From positions 1,736,001 through 1,800,000 of the forward strand of contig OX352773.1 in NCBI GenBank assembly GCA_947095535.1: a stretch of 64,000 bases of DNA, given 5' to 3'. Within the stretch, counting starts at the first letter, position 1; every line of letters begins with the position of its first letter. This document shows positions 47,985 to 58,723 of the stretch, piece by piece. Origin of the DNA: Poecilobothrus nobilitatus. Its lineage: Eukaryota > Arthropoda > Insecta > Diptera > Dolichopodidae. Both the position numbers and the translations under genes were made by a program. The notes under the pieces were generated by a model. That model searched no databases. It was not told the origin of the DNA and worked only from the letters and a program-made list of their open reading frames with translations.

Positions 47985-48661
47985 TTGTAAACTTGGTACG
48001 CGGATAGGTTTTAGAACCATACCACACACCTATCCAACCTATCATCCAACCGTTGTAACTTTACTTTATAGTACTGTACTTTATATTTTTATTATTTTCT
48101 CAAATCAAAAAATCTCAATGTTAAAATGACATTTAAATTGTACAACTTGCCCATACACGATACAACTCAACTACAAACCAAAGACTCCGCCCACAAAAAT
48201 CAAAATTTTTTATATTCTTCCAACCAACTTTTCAACCATCAAAATGGTTTTACAACTTGCCCATACACGATACAACTTATCAAGTCCGTATGCTGCACAT
48301 ACACGGCGGACTAGGTTGTAAACTTGGTACGCGGACAGGTTTTAGAACCATACTACACACTTATCCAACCTATCATCCAAACGTTGTAACTTTACTTTAT
48401 ATTACTGTACTTTATATTTTTATTACTTTCTCAAATCAAAAAATCTCAATGTTAAAATGACATTTAAGTTGTACAACTTGCCCATACACGATACAACTCA
48501 ACTACAAACCAAAGACTCCGCCCACAAAAATCAAAATTTTTTGATATTCTCTCAACCAACTTTTCAATCATCAAAATGGTTTTAAAACTTGCCCATACAC
48601 GATACAACTTATCAAGTCTGCGTACCAAGTTTTCAACCTAGTCCGCCGTGTATGCGCAGCA
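47985..48661. repeat. Head-to-tail dimer of a ~331-bp inverted-repeat element
   Basis: TTGTAAACTTGGTACGCGG starts at 47985 and again at 48316 (period 331 bp); the two units are nearly identical. The second unit is bounded by an inverted repeat of about 45 bp: left arm 48289-48333 (TGCTGCACATACACGGCGGA...) and right arm 48617-48661, whose reverse complement begins TGCTGCGCATACACGGCGGA. The first unit has only the inner part of the left arm, and at the junction only one arm is present. Within each unit TTGCCCATACACGATACAAC occurs twice. Noncoding; the short ORFs are chance. MITE-like. Confidence 0.88.
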
Positions 48662-49185
48662 TTAGAATTAACAAGATTTTTTTTATTTTTTAATTATTGT
48701 TTGTTGTTTCTCTTTACTTCGTCTTATAACTACATTCTTTTTATGCTACTTACAAAAAGAAGGAAATAAAAGGGAACTTTTTTTATTTTTTGTTGTATTT
48801 CTTTAATTTTTGATTTTAGAATATTCAATATTCATTCAATGCAATCAGCAATATGTATGTATGTATGTAATTACTATGCCACGAAGTTACGTTTTCATAT
48901 TATTTTAAATTTTTGTACTTGACATTTTGCATTGTACATACAGCATGTAAGTACAAAATTTAATTTTTCACAAAATGCGTAATGCGTTCAGAATTATAAC
49001 AAAAACTGAGAATAGATTTTTCTTATTTAGAATTTTATTTTATACAGTAAAACTTCTTTTTGTATTTATAAATTTGTTTACTTCAAAAAATTATTTTGAA
49101 ATTAAAAATTCAAATAATTTCGCAAAAAAAAATTTTTTTTTGCCAAATCCTTAAAAGAAACTTCAGAAAATAAATACATATTATC
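48662..49185. other. A/T-rich stretch with short (ATGT)n
   Basis: A (TATG)n microsatellite lies at about 48854-48868. Nothing else recognised. Confidence 0.45.
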
Positions 49186-49330
49186 TGACTCATGACGCAG
49201 TGGTTAAGTCGCCAACCTTTCAATCGAAGGGTCTTGGGTTCAAACCTCGGTCAGGTCATAAATAAAAAATATGTAGTACTTTTATATCGTAATAATGTAT
49301 ATATCATGTTTATTGATGATAATGTATATT
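49186..49330 (+). mobile_element. tRNA-derived SINE, type II
   Basis: tRNA-like head 49186-49258: TGAC/GTCA acceptor pairing, A-box TGACGCAGTGG, hairpin CCTT(TCAATCG)AAGG, B-box GGTTCAAACCT. The body AAATATGTAGTACTTTTATA then TCGTAATAATGTATAT is shared with the minus-strand copy at 63014-63157. C rather than T at loop position 33 argues against a working tRNA. Confidence 0.78.
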
Positions 49331-49399
49331 CATGTATATATCATGACAGCATGTTTTCTTGTGTGCTATAATTTCTAAAAGCTTTATAATTTTATTAGA

Positions 49400-49585
49400 T
49401 TGTATCGTAGTAGGTTACAATTACAAATAATGATTCATCGAATTCGTAAATATGAATTGGATCTTGTTGGAAAAACTGTTTCACATATAAAGTCAAATAA
49501 AACAACTATTCGTTCAGTTCAAAAAAATATAATGTTCTTAAATAAACATTGCATGATAGCTTTACTGGCAAAACTTGTCAATTAA
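49400..49585 (+). other. Short ORF of unknown nature
   Basis: Open frame of about 61 residues, basic, with no motif that I recognise. It is less A/T-biased in codon use than neighbouring chance ORFs and lies 300 bp upstream of a Tigger-like tail on the same strand, so it may be a displaced piece of a transposon or of a gene. Confidence 0.25.
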
Positions 49586-49877
49586 AATTAAGAATGGGGC
49601 CCGGCTTGACCCGTGAAAAAGAATAGATTTCCCGATTTGTGTAAATTCCAATTATTTAAGTTTTTGATAATAATTTTAATTTTTTTAGATAGCAATGGAT
49701 TGCGAGCCTGTAAAGGAAATATGAATATGATGGAAAACTTTACCTACAACACAGTTTTTGCCAATTGCAAGATTAGCAAAGTGTAAAACGTCATGATTAA
49801 CTTCTTAATACTTGTGATGTAGGGTTTCAAAATGTTTGGATCATAATTCTTCGTAATAACTAGTTAAATCTATATTT

Positions 49878-50213
49878 ATGCAAGTGTTAACTACTGAAAT
49901 GGAGGAGGAAATTTTTAGAATTTTAGGTGAAGAAGAAAATGAACAGGAACTGCTAAATATTCGAGAACAATCAAATTCGAAATCTTTACAAAATAAAAAT
50001 TCGACACCCCTATCATCTTTAAATGTTTCTCAATCACTCAGACAGTATTTATTTTATCCGTCTCCATTATCTTCTAGAAATAGAAAGTTTTGAAAGAAAT
50101 CCCTTACCATCCACAATTTCTTGCATTAAATGGAGAACACTATTTAATAAAAAAGAAAATGAAAGAAAAGAAAAATGGAAAATGCTCAAAAAAGGAAAGC
50201 CGAACGACTATTA
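49878..50213 (+). pseudogene. Tigger/jerky-type (CENP-B-like) transposase, C-terminal remnant
   Basis: An acidic stretch (MEEEIFRILGEEENEQELL) is followed by LRQYLFYPSPLSSRNRK. After a frameshift at about 50090 it continues FERNPLPSTISCIKWRTLF and a Lys/Glu-rich coiled tail. The pattern (hydrophobic-YPSP, basic, aromatic-E-x-x-P, S-x-K-W, charged K/E helix) is typical of the C-termini of Tigger/jerky-like DDE proteins. The catalytic core is not visible upstream. The assignment rests on pattern resemblance only. Confidence 0.5.
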
Positions 50214-51059
50214 AAACAAAATAATAGTAAAAACCAATAAAAAAAGATGAGTGTTCACGTTTATGGACAATATTTATCGGAAATTCTTTTGATACCATAA
50301 AAAATAAATATTTTAAGTGCCAATATTGAAATGTCTGAATTATAAGATAGAAGTTTTTTTATTTTTAATACTTTTAATAATTTCTTTTCTTTAATTATTT
50401 CTATTGTTATTAGTTGTTTATTAATAAAATAAAAATGTACATTTCGTTTTAGTACTTTTTTATTTTGTTTTGTGGGTGAAAAATAAACACCTATGTATGT
50501 ATGTATGGTAATTTTTCCGCATTTATCTAAAGATCTAAAGGGCCCACAAAACCAAATAAAAAAACTAAATAAACAAATTCGTAGTAAAACGGATGAGGGG
50601 TGGTTTATGCTAACATTTTGTTTAACATTTTATTTTTTCATAAATCTTCAATAAGTATGTATGTATGTATATCTCAAAATGAAAAATATATCCGATGTTA
50701 TAGGTAGGAATTGCCGTTTTTCGATCAATTGTATTTGTCTAAACTGTAGCTGCCGATTATATGAATTTGAGTGCCCCTGGCCCCTAGTATTCAAATAAAA
50801 TAAAAGTTGAATGGATCCTAGGATTTTGATTTTCTTTTTATTTTCAAGAAATAATTTTAAAATAAAATAAAAATATTTTTAAAATAAAAATAATATATTG
50901 AATAAAAAATAAAAATTTAATTACATAACGTTATTTAACTAATTTTAATTATACCTATTTTCAATTTTATTTTAAGTTTTAATTACTACATTACATTACA
51001 AAAAAATTATATATGTCTATACTGATGAAAATTTTCAAAATGATCCAGTTGTCACAAGA
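50214..51059. other. A/T-rich stretch with (TATG)n microsatellites
   Basis: Short TATG runs at about 50494-50506 and 50656-50670. No gene recognised. Confidence 0.45.
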
Positions 51060-51215
51060 ATCCAGCTAATGGTGTAGTGGTTGAGGAACCGGCCTTTCAT
51101 ACGAAAGACTGGGTCATATAGATTAATAAAATAATATAGATTTTTTTATAATATTAATTGGTATATATAATACATAATTAGTATTTCTTATAATATATAA
51201 TTATAGTATAGTAAT
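51060..51215 (+). mobile_element. tRNA-derived SINE, type I, T-arm deleted
   Basis: Head TCCAGCTAATGGTGTAGTGG with an A-box and a hairpin-like CTTTCATACGAAAG. It then jumps straight to ACTGGGTCATATAGATTAA: the T-arm and B-box present in 42742-42816 are missing. The body matches the type I copy. Without a B-box it would not be transcribed normally. Confidence 0.7.
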
Positions 51216-51224
51216 ATCCTCCTC

Positions 51225-51302
51225 AGCCTAGCTGGTAAACGCGCAGCAATGTGTGCTTACCAGTGTGGTGGTCTCGGGTTCGATTCCCGATGAGGGGATA
51301 AA
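51225..51302 (+). mobile_element. tRNA-like unit (SINE head or decayed tRNA)
   Basis: Acceptor stem CTCCTCA/TGAGGGG (7 pairs, one G-U), D-arm/A-box region CCTAGCTGGTAAACGC, and a perfect T-arm TCGGG(TTCGATT)CCCGA. Between the D- and T-arms lie about 29 nt that I cannot fold into a standard 5-bp anticodon arm plus variable loop. It sits 10 bp behind the type I SINE in the same orientation, so a composite element is possible. Confidence 0.5.
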
Positions 51303-51654
51303 ATATATCCCATAATAAATAATTAAATATAGTCACTCACTTTATATGAATAGCTATATATCCTAATAACAATATCTAAAATTATAAAAATAACAATTAG
51401 TAATAAATAATATAAATAATTTACATATATTCAACCTATAACCATGTTGCAGAAATAACCTTAATATAATAATAAATATAAACAAGAATTATTATTATTA
51501 TCAATATGTCAGATGTCAAAAAGAAATCAATTTTGACACTATTTACAAAAAAACTTTTCGCAAAAAGACATCTGACGGAAAAATTTCGGAACAACATCAG
51601 ACGGAATAAGCTGACATTTGGCGGAAAAGTTGACATCGTCTTCACCACTAAGGC

Positions 51655-53417
51655 GGATTTACATGTGGAATCTTCAATGTTAGAGATAAGAATAAATGAC
51701 ATCGTCTCCCTATTAGGCGTTATGTAAGACAAAAAAAAAATAGGCAACTTCTACAGTAGGCCAATCTCCTACTTAGAAAAAATAAGCGAATTAAAGAAAC
51801 TGAAATTATGTAAATCGGATACAATAGGCAAGATAACACGGCAACAACCTTCGGCGCTGGAACTATGACCAGCGGTAAAGAAGTAGGTGGAACAAACGGT
51901 GTGGGAATAATAATAGCTAGAAGGATACGTAACTCCCTGCATAACTGGAAAGCCGTATCAGATAGGATTACCACAGCCCGTTTCCGATGTAAAATTAGAT
52001 ATATCTCCCTCGTACAATATTATGCACCGACAAAAGATGCCGATGATATAGCGAAAGACGAGTTCTACGAACAACTCACCAATACTCTCAACACTATCCG
52101 GAAAGACGACATCTTGATTCTAATGGGCGATTTAAATGCGAAAGTGGGAAATCAAAATTCTGGGTTAGAAAACATAATGGGAAACATGGATGCGGAATAA
52201 GGAACAAAAATGAAGAAAGACTTATCGAGACATGTCAAACGTTTCAACTGACCATTGGCGGCACTATCTTCCCCCATAAGGAAATTCACAAATACACGTG
52301 GACCTCACAAATTGGGAAAATACATAACCAAATAGATCACATATGTATAAGTCGAAGATGGAGAAGTTCGATACTAGATGTGCGAAATAAAAGAGGAGCC
52401 GACATAGATAGCGACCACGAACTTATCATAAGCGACATCAGATTGAAATTAAAATGCGTCAAACAGAGTTATGACAGGAAACAACAGATAAATCTTCGGA
52501 GCCTTCAACACCCTCACCAAAAGCATAAGATAACCACAATTCGAGCAAGATGTCTAAACAACGAACAAGATTAGAATCAAGTTAGTAAAGCCATCTATGA
52601 GATCGCGAGAAATAAAGTCGGTACAAAGAATAGAGAACAAATACCATGGTTATCTAAAAACACATGGGACCTCATATCACAAGGCAAGAGGCGAAGAAAA
52701 AACTAGAAAGCGGAGTTGTCACCAAAGAGCACTACAAAGCGCTAGCAAAGAAAGCAAAACGTGCGTCCAGAAGGGACAAGAGAAAATCCCTTGAGAAACT
52801 CGCCTCAGATGCAGAAACAGCTGCACGACAAAATGATATGAGAAAACTCCACCAAATAGCGAATCAGCTCACCAACAAAAAGCGTACAGCATCACATCCC
52901 ATAAAAGTGACAGAAAAATAACTAATATCCAAGAGCAAACAAACAGATGGAGAGAACATTTTCAAGAAATTAGCAACATTGAAATAAACGAAGCAGAAGA
53001 AACACCATTAGTGGAAAACAACACAAACAAACGTATTAGCACTTTCACACCAACTATGACTGAGATCAAAGAAGCCATCACCAAGCTAAAAAGAAACAAA
53101 GTAGCTGGGTGTGATGGTATTCCGGCAGAAATTCTACAAGCCTGCCAAAATACATCAACCGAACTTCTGAGACCTCATATTATGCATTGGAAAGTGAAAG
53201 GCTACCTCCATCATGGAAAAAAGGTACAATAGCAAAACTACCGAAAAAGGCGACCTCACAGATTACAACAACTGCCGTGGAATCACTCTCCTCAATACAG
53301 TGTACAAAATCATAGCAACTATCATACAAGGCAGATTACAAGAGACAATTGAACCAGAGTTACGCGACAAAGCAAGTAGGCTTCCGCCCCCACAGGAACT
53401 GTGTAGACCAATCTAAG
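51655..53417 (+). pseudogene. LINE ORF2 (endonuclease plus start of RT), truncated
   Basis: This LINE is different from the others. Its APE endonuclease runs from about 51655 to 52470: GVGIIIARRI, VQYYAPTKDADD, MGDLNAKVGNQNSG (catalytic Asp/Asn region), IGGTIFPHKEIHKYTW, NQIDHICISRRWRSSILDVR and DSDHELI (catalytic Asp-His). A basic linker follows, then RT entry text NKVAGCDGIPAEILQ (about 53098-53142) and RGITLLNTVYKIIATIIQGR (about 53277-53336). Homology stops at about 53417, before RT motif A, and unrelated sequence follows. At least four frameshifts or stops. This ORF2 type is widespread in arthropod genomes and often mis-annotated as a craniofacial development protein 2-like gene. Confidence 0.85.
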
Positions 53418-53861
53418 TCTGTTATTATAGTGAAACTACTGTCAACGAGCACATATATACAAATTTTAAAGACCTGTGGTCAAACATTTTTAATATAATA
53501 TGTAGAGTGATAAAACGAAAAATATTTTAAAAATCTCTTGGATTCAACAGGATAATAGATATTAATCTGATCCAACCACTTTGTTTCAACGATGAATTCC
53601 TTTTGCATAGCGTTAGCTCTATGTGTATATGTTTCAAGAAAAACGTAAAAGCTGTGAAAAGTCCTAATATGCAGAAGCTTTAATTAAATTAACCATCAAC
53701 TAAATTTTAAATGACATTTAGTTTGCAGGGAAATTTTTTAATATACTAGAATAAAAATTCTTTCTCTTAAATATTTATTCAATTAAGTTTAAAAGTACAT
53801 AATACATATATACATATTTTCATTTATATATTATATTTTCTTCTTTTGTTTAATATTTCAG
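53418..53861. other. Probable intron upstream of the spondin exon
   Basis: No coding sequence. It ends in a pyrimidine-rich tract (TTTTCTTCTTTTGTTTAAT) and ATTTCAG at 53855-53861, a good 3' splice site. Confidence 0.6.
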
Positions 53862-54334
53862 GTAGATCTCATGATTCATCATTTTCTTTATTCCATATTG
53901 GTCAAAAAGCTTCACCAGGTGTAAAGCAATTTGCCGAATCTGGTAAAACTGAGTTACTTGAAAATCAAAAACAATGGGAACTGCAACAGCAAAAACCTAA
54001 ACCAGAAGTTAGTAATGATTATGATAAAGAAATGAATATTTCAGATGCTTTAGATACATCTATACAGTTTCAATCGACATTATCACCATTACTCTTAGAT
54101 AACAATAACCATTATAATAATAAAATTGAACAATCAAGATTATCGTCAGAAAAGTTTAAATCAACGAAACATTCTGAAAACAGTGTTTTTGATGAGTTTG
54201 ACATACCGGCAATCTCAACTGGTGTTGGACGAAATGAAGCAAAATTTTTTGTTGATGGTAATCACAGTTTAATTTCATTAATGACTCGAATTGTACCATC
54301 TCCTGACTGGTTTATTGGAATCGATTCATTACAG
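53862..54334 (+). CDS. Spondin-N domain exon of an M-spondin/spondin-2-like gene
   Basis: Secreted extracellular-matrix and cell-adhesion proteins of the spondin family share the Spondin_N domain. This exon gives about 157 residues. SFSLFHIGQKASPGVKQFAE at the start is followed by a variable Gln/Asn/Ser-rich insert, and the end is strongly conserved: FDIPAISTGVGRNEAKFFVD, then SLMTRIVPSPDWFIGIDSLQ. The RIVPSPDWF(I/V)G(I/V)DSL signature fits spondin-2 and insect M-spondin better than F-spondin. Splice sites are clear: ATTTCAG before 53862 (two bases, GT, complete a codon) and CAG|GTAAAT at 54334/54335 in phase 0. No start codon belongs to this exon. Exons before it and the LCVDG-type continuation after it are not found in the window, so the introns are long. 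This is the only host gene segment that I can support. Confidence 0.93.
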
Positions 54335-55954
54335 GTAAATAACAAAATTGTTTTATCAAGATTTATTTGTACGTAAACTACTCCAAAATTATTATATAAA
54401 ATGTTTTTTTTTTAGAAATCAAGGAAACATATCCCTTAAACGGAAAACTTAAAATAAACCTAAAATGCCCTCCCCATGATCATTTTGTTTACCCAGAGCT
54501 GAAAACAAAGGTGAAATTATATATATAATTTCTGACATACATTTGTCTTTCTGATTCTAACGCCATAGTCCTGTCACATCTTTTCTTTTAAATTTTTCAG
54601 TTAGTCCCATCATTTAATAAATTTTTTCCGTCATAAATATAAGTTTTAGAAATATTTTTTTTTAATGGTTGTTACCTTTACTTCAAGACATAATGGTTAA
54701 AGAGGTGAGCACAACATTCATAGGGGTCACTATTTTGTATAAATCACTTATTTGTGAAATCGTCTAATGAAAAAAAAACTAAGATTTATTTTACCTCCGT
54801 TTACCAGGCTAGTATTCAAATAAAGTTTAAAATATTTTATATGACGTTCAAATTGTTCAAGGTCAAATCATTTCGCTATTAAAATACTTTAATTATATGT
54901 CATTGTTATAATGTTCAAAATGCAGTAAAACAATTATTTTTGGTGGTTTTCCCATGTTTGTATTAAACTCTATGACAATTGAATTATGTAATTCAATTAC
55001 GAAAAATTTTGTTATTAACAAAAACTGTGTTTTTAAATTAAATTGTAAAAGTAATTATACAAAATAAAAATAAAAATATTTGATTCAAATTTGTTTTCAA
55101 GAAAATTAGACGCTCGTATCACTTCAGACACAAGTCTGTAAATTTGTTTGAATATTACATAATGAACTGTGAACTGAAATTAAGCATTAATTTTCTTGTT
55201 AAGAAGAGCTACATTTTCAAAATTAGTAAAATCTTATTAAGTGAGTAAGTCTATTGTCATACTTGAAACTGATTATTTTGCATCTTAATAAAATATTAAC
55301 CAAAACTTCACAAGATTACATTGCTTAAAAACTACTACAAAGAAATAAAAATCCCTAACCGAAATGTAAATAAAAATAAGTTTAAACAGTTTAATTTTTA
55401 AGTAAATATTTTAAGTTTTTCACTGCAATACCGTTGCGCCTTGTGAACGCCTTAAATAACTTGCACCAATTAAATGTTAAAAGAACTGGAAAAGATTAAT
55501 ATGTACTCCAATTTTTATTAAGCAAAATTGGCTTTTTTAATTTATTGCCTCATGTAATAAAAAAAGTAACTGTTGGCAGAATGCAATTGCAATGCAAACG
55601 ATAATAGTTATAATCCTTACGAAGTTTGATGCAGCAATTTACGTTAATAGAATTTTTCGTTGAAAAATATTGGTAAATAAACATACATATAATATAAATA
55701 AATTTCTTATCTTATCTTATTCAATCTTTCCAATAAGAAAAATACTCCTATGCATGTTCCGTTTAGTTCAACTTTGGATTGTAGAAAACCCAAATTTTAT
55801 GTTTAAGAAAATATTTTAGAGAATAAAACTATAAATTCTAATTTAACACACAAAACTATAATGGAAATATAATTTTATGTATTAGGTATGTTATAAAGTT
55901 ATATAGAAAAGTAAATAAAAATTATAAAGAAAAGTTAATACATTAAATTAGCAA
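54335..55954. other. Probable intron downstream of the spondin exon
   Basis: GTAAAT donor at 54335. The rest is A/T-rich with a TCTTATCTTATC run at about 55708. I searched by eye for the expected next exon (continuing the Spondin_N domain toward its DAGTD-like stretch) and did not find it. Confidence 0.5.
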
Positions 55955-57940
55955 CATTTGAAAAAAATATAGCAAGCTGTGGATTGACAAGGAGTGTATA
56001 CATTTAATTAATATAAAAAATTATTGGCATAAAAAGCATTTAAAGAATCTCAGCAATGAATACTATAAATCTATATACCATTTTTGGCTCAATAAACTAA
56101 CGTCGGTAAAGAGCAAAAAACAACGTATATATGACTCAATGAAATTTAGAAATTGTAAAGGCAATCCTATAAGAAAACCTGGAGTATAATCAAAAATATA
56201 ATATCTAATGGAACATATACTAATAATTCACATGAATTATTCTCAGATAATAATCTTACTACAGCTGCCAAATATAACCGTATCAACCAATTTAATACAG
56301 TTTTTGCTACAATTGGTAACAATATGGCAGAACGATTTGACTCAATTTACATACCTAAAATAAGAACAAATAACACATTCAAATTTAGGGAAATTAATAG
56401 AAATGTTACAATTAAGCTAATAAGTGGATTGAAGAATACGCTTGGTGTGGATGGAATTTCATCTACAATCATTAAACATTTAAACAATGAACTAGCTACA
56501 GCAATAACTATACTTATAAATTCATCATTGAAAAATGCAACTATACTAGATGAATTAAAACTGAGCAAAATTATTCCAATTTATAAAAATTCTGAAGATA
56601 AAAATGAGGTAATAAATTACAGACCCATTGCAATATCTACTATAATTAGTAAATTAATTGAAACATATGTTTGCAATCAACTGACTGAATATCTTACAAA
56701 TAATAAACTAATATGTAACACTCAATATGTATAACACTCAATAATATTCAAACAGAATACGGTGTAATACAAGGTAGCTCTTTAGGTCCAATATTATTCT
56801 TATCTTACATTAGTAGCTTATCTAAAGAAAACTTAAAAGGAACTATTTATCTGTATGCAGATGATATAGCTATACTATATTCAGCAGATAATATAAAAGC
56901 CTTAAATGAACTAATAAATGAAGATATGTATACAATACATAATTGGATGTCAGTTAACAAGTTAAGAGTCAATATTAACAAAACTAAATACTTGTTAGTA
57001 GACGACAGAAATTCGAATGTAAAAGTACTTTATGATAATATGGAAATCGTAAGAGTAAAACATTATAAATATCTGGGAATTATAATTGATGATGAACTAA
57101 AATGGAATATACAAACAAATAGCACAATAACGAAAACCCGTAGAATAGCCGGAGTATTTAAAAAAATAACAAAAAGAATACCAGTAGATATGAAACTTTC
57201 ATTATATTACAGTCTCTTCTATAGCGTACTGACTTATGGAATTGAAATATGGGAAAATACTTACTTGAAAAATCTAGTAAAATTACAAAAAATTCAAAAT
57301 AAAGCTATCAAAAATTTGTATTCGTATGACATCAGAACATCGACAAATAAAATTCATAAAAACCATAATATTCTAAAGTTAAAAGACTATAGAAACTTAT
57401 TGCAAGTAGTCCACATACATAATATAAAGAATAACAACATAAAGTCAAATACTACTCTACTAAAAAAACAATGAGATACACAATTATAATACAAGAACAA
57501 ATAACCAACTGAGATTTGAGGGAGGTAGAAACTTACATGGACTTGATCCAATTTACAATAGATCTATAAATTTATACAATAATCTTCAACAAAATATAAA
57601 AGATAAGAATTCGATATTATTTAAAAAAGAATTAAAGAAGCTATTTCTAAATAATTATAATACAAACGAATAATTTTGCATTCAACTTTATTTCTCTTTT
57701 TTGTGTTTTAGTCAATATAGTCACAATTAGTCACAATTTAAATACAGTTACTTCTAATTTGTTGTTATCATTTTCTATATACTTAAATACTTTTAGCACT
57801 GATTTATATTTATATAATTATATATGTAACATGATTTGTAATATATTATATAAAAAAAACATTTTATATATAAACTCTATACGAGCTAATCCGCTCTTTT
57901 GGAGATAAGAATTAATACAATAAAAAAAATAAAATGGGAA
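55955..57940 (+). mobile_element. LINE with preserved 3' end, 5'-truncated
   Basis: Begins inside the linker before RT and continues to a 3' UTR. The UTR ends CTAATCCGCTCTTTTGGAGA then TAATACAATAAAAAAAATAA (about 57890-57940), an A-rich tail. It lies in the spondin gene's presumed intron, in sense orientation. No endonuclease domain is present. Confidence 0.8.
56000..57672 (+). pseudogene. LINE reverse transcriptase with motif A deleted, YADD intact
   Basis: Linker text (NYWHKKHLKNLSNEYYKSIY) is followed by RT fingers: NTLGVDGISSTIIKHL, LKLSKIIPIYKN and EVINYRPIAISTIISKLIE (56324-56734). The frame then breaks. Downstream, in another frame, motif B appears as YGVIQGSSLGPILF and motif C as LYADDIAILYS (YADD at 56854-56865), then WMSVNKLRVNINKTKYLLV and the C-terminal domain to 57477. 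A shift leads to the end, HNYNTRTNNQLRFEGGRNLH to LNNYNTNE (57672). The segment that should carry motif A is missing between two direct repeats of AACACTCAATA (56717 and 56733). The rest is the best-preserved RT in the window. No function expected. Confidence 0.87.
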
Positions 57941-58723
57941 CATTGTTTTCTTATTTATTCTTTTTCATAATACATATGTATGTATATTATTATTATATCT
58001 CTTTACCTATAAATACGTATTAAAATTTTAATTCTCATCTAGGTCATTGTTCTAACAGAATTGCAAATAATATTGTATTACAAAAAATTTTGTTCCATGG
58101 ATGGGTATGTTTTATTACAATACATACAACTAGGGTGTTTTTTTTTATATAGATATACATATGTATTTGCATTCATGTAAATGATATTATGCAAAAAAAA
58201 AGTGTTTGTACATAATATTTCGCTCTGCTTCAAAAAGTTTTGTTTTTATTCTTATCATTTGTAAAATTTAAAATCACATTTGCCAATCACATACATACAT
58301 ACATACATACATACATAATATGTATAGGTAATATGTATTAATTTTTTTTTTCTTAAATTTTAATAGAGCAAAATAGAAAACCATATTTTTATATCTTTTC
58401 CAACACACTACTATAATAATGAAGTGACAGCATAGAAACAAAAACAACTCAAAAAAAAAAAACAAGGTACCCTCAGAAATTAAATAGAAACTAAATAACA
58501 GAAACAGTATACAAAAGGCAGAGAAAAAGGGAGGCAGAGTTAACATTCTTTTGTGTATTTGAAGTATCAGTATACGAACGAGGGGTGATCACACACAATG
58601 TAACATAGAATAATAGTACATAATTATTAAAGGGACCAAAAATAAATTAATAAATAAATAAATTTCACGTTTCACTAAATTATGATACATATGTATATGC
58701 ATTTATTTCGCCTGTTTTATACT
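57941..58723. other. A/T-rich stretch with (ACAT)n microsatellite
   Basis: About seven ACAT units at 58289-58316. The minus-strand ORF 58274-58546 that spans it is a repeat artefact. Nothing else seen. Confidence 0.6.

Noticed and set aside
52100..52580. Host gene resembling craniofacial development protein 2
   Set aside because: The motifs GDLNAKVG and SDHEL with downstream RT text show a LINE endonuclease; that gene name is a common mis-annotation.
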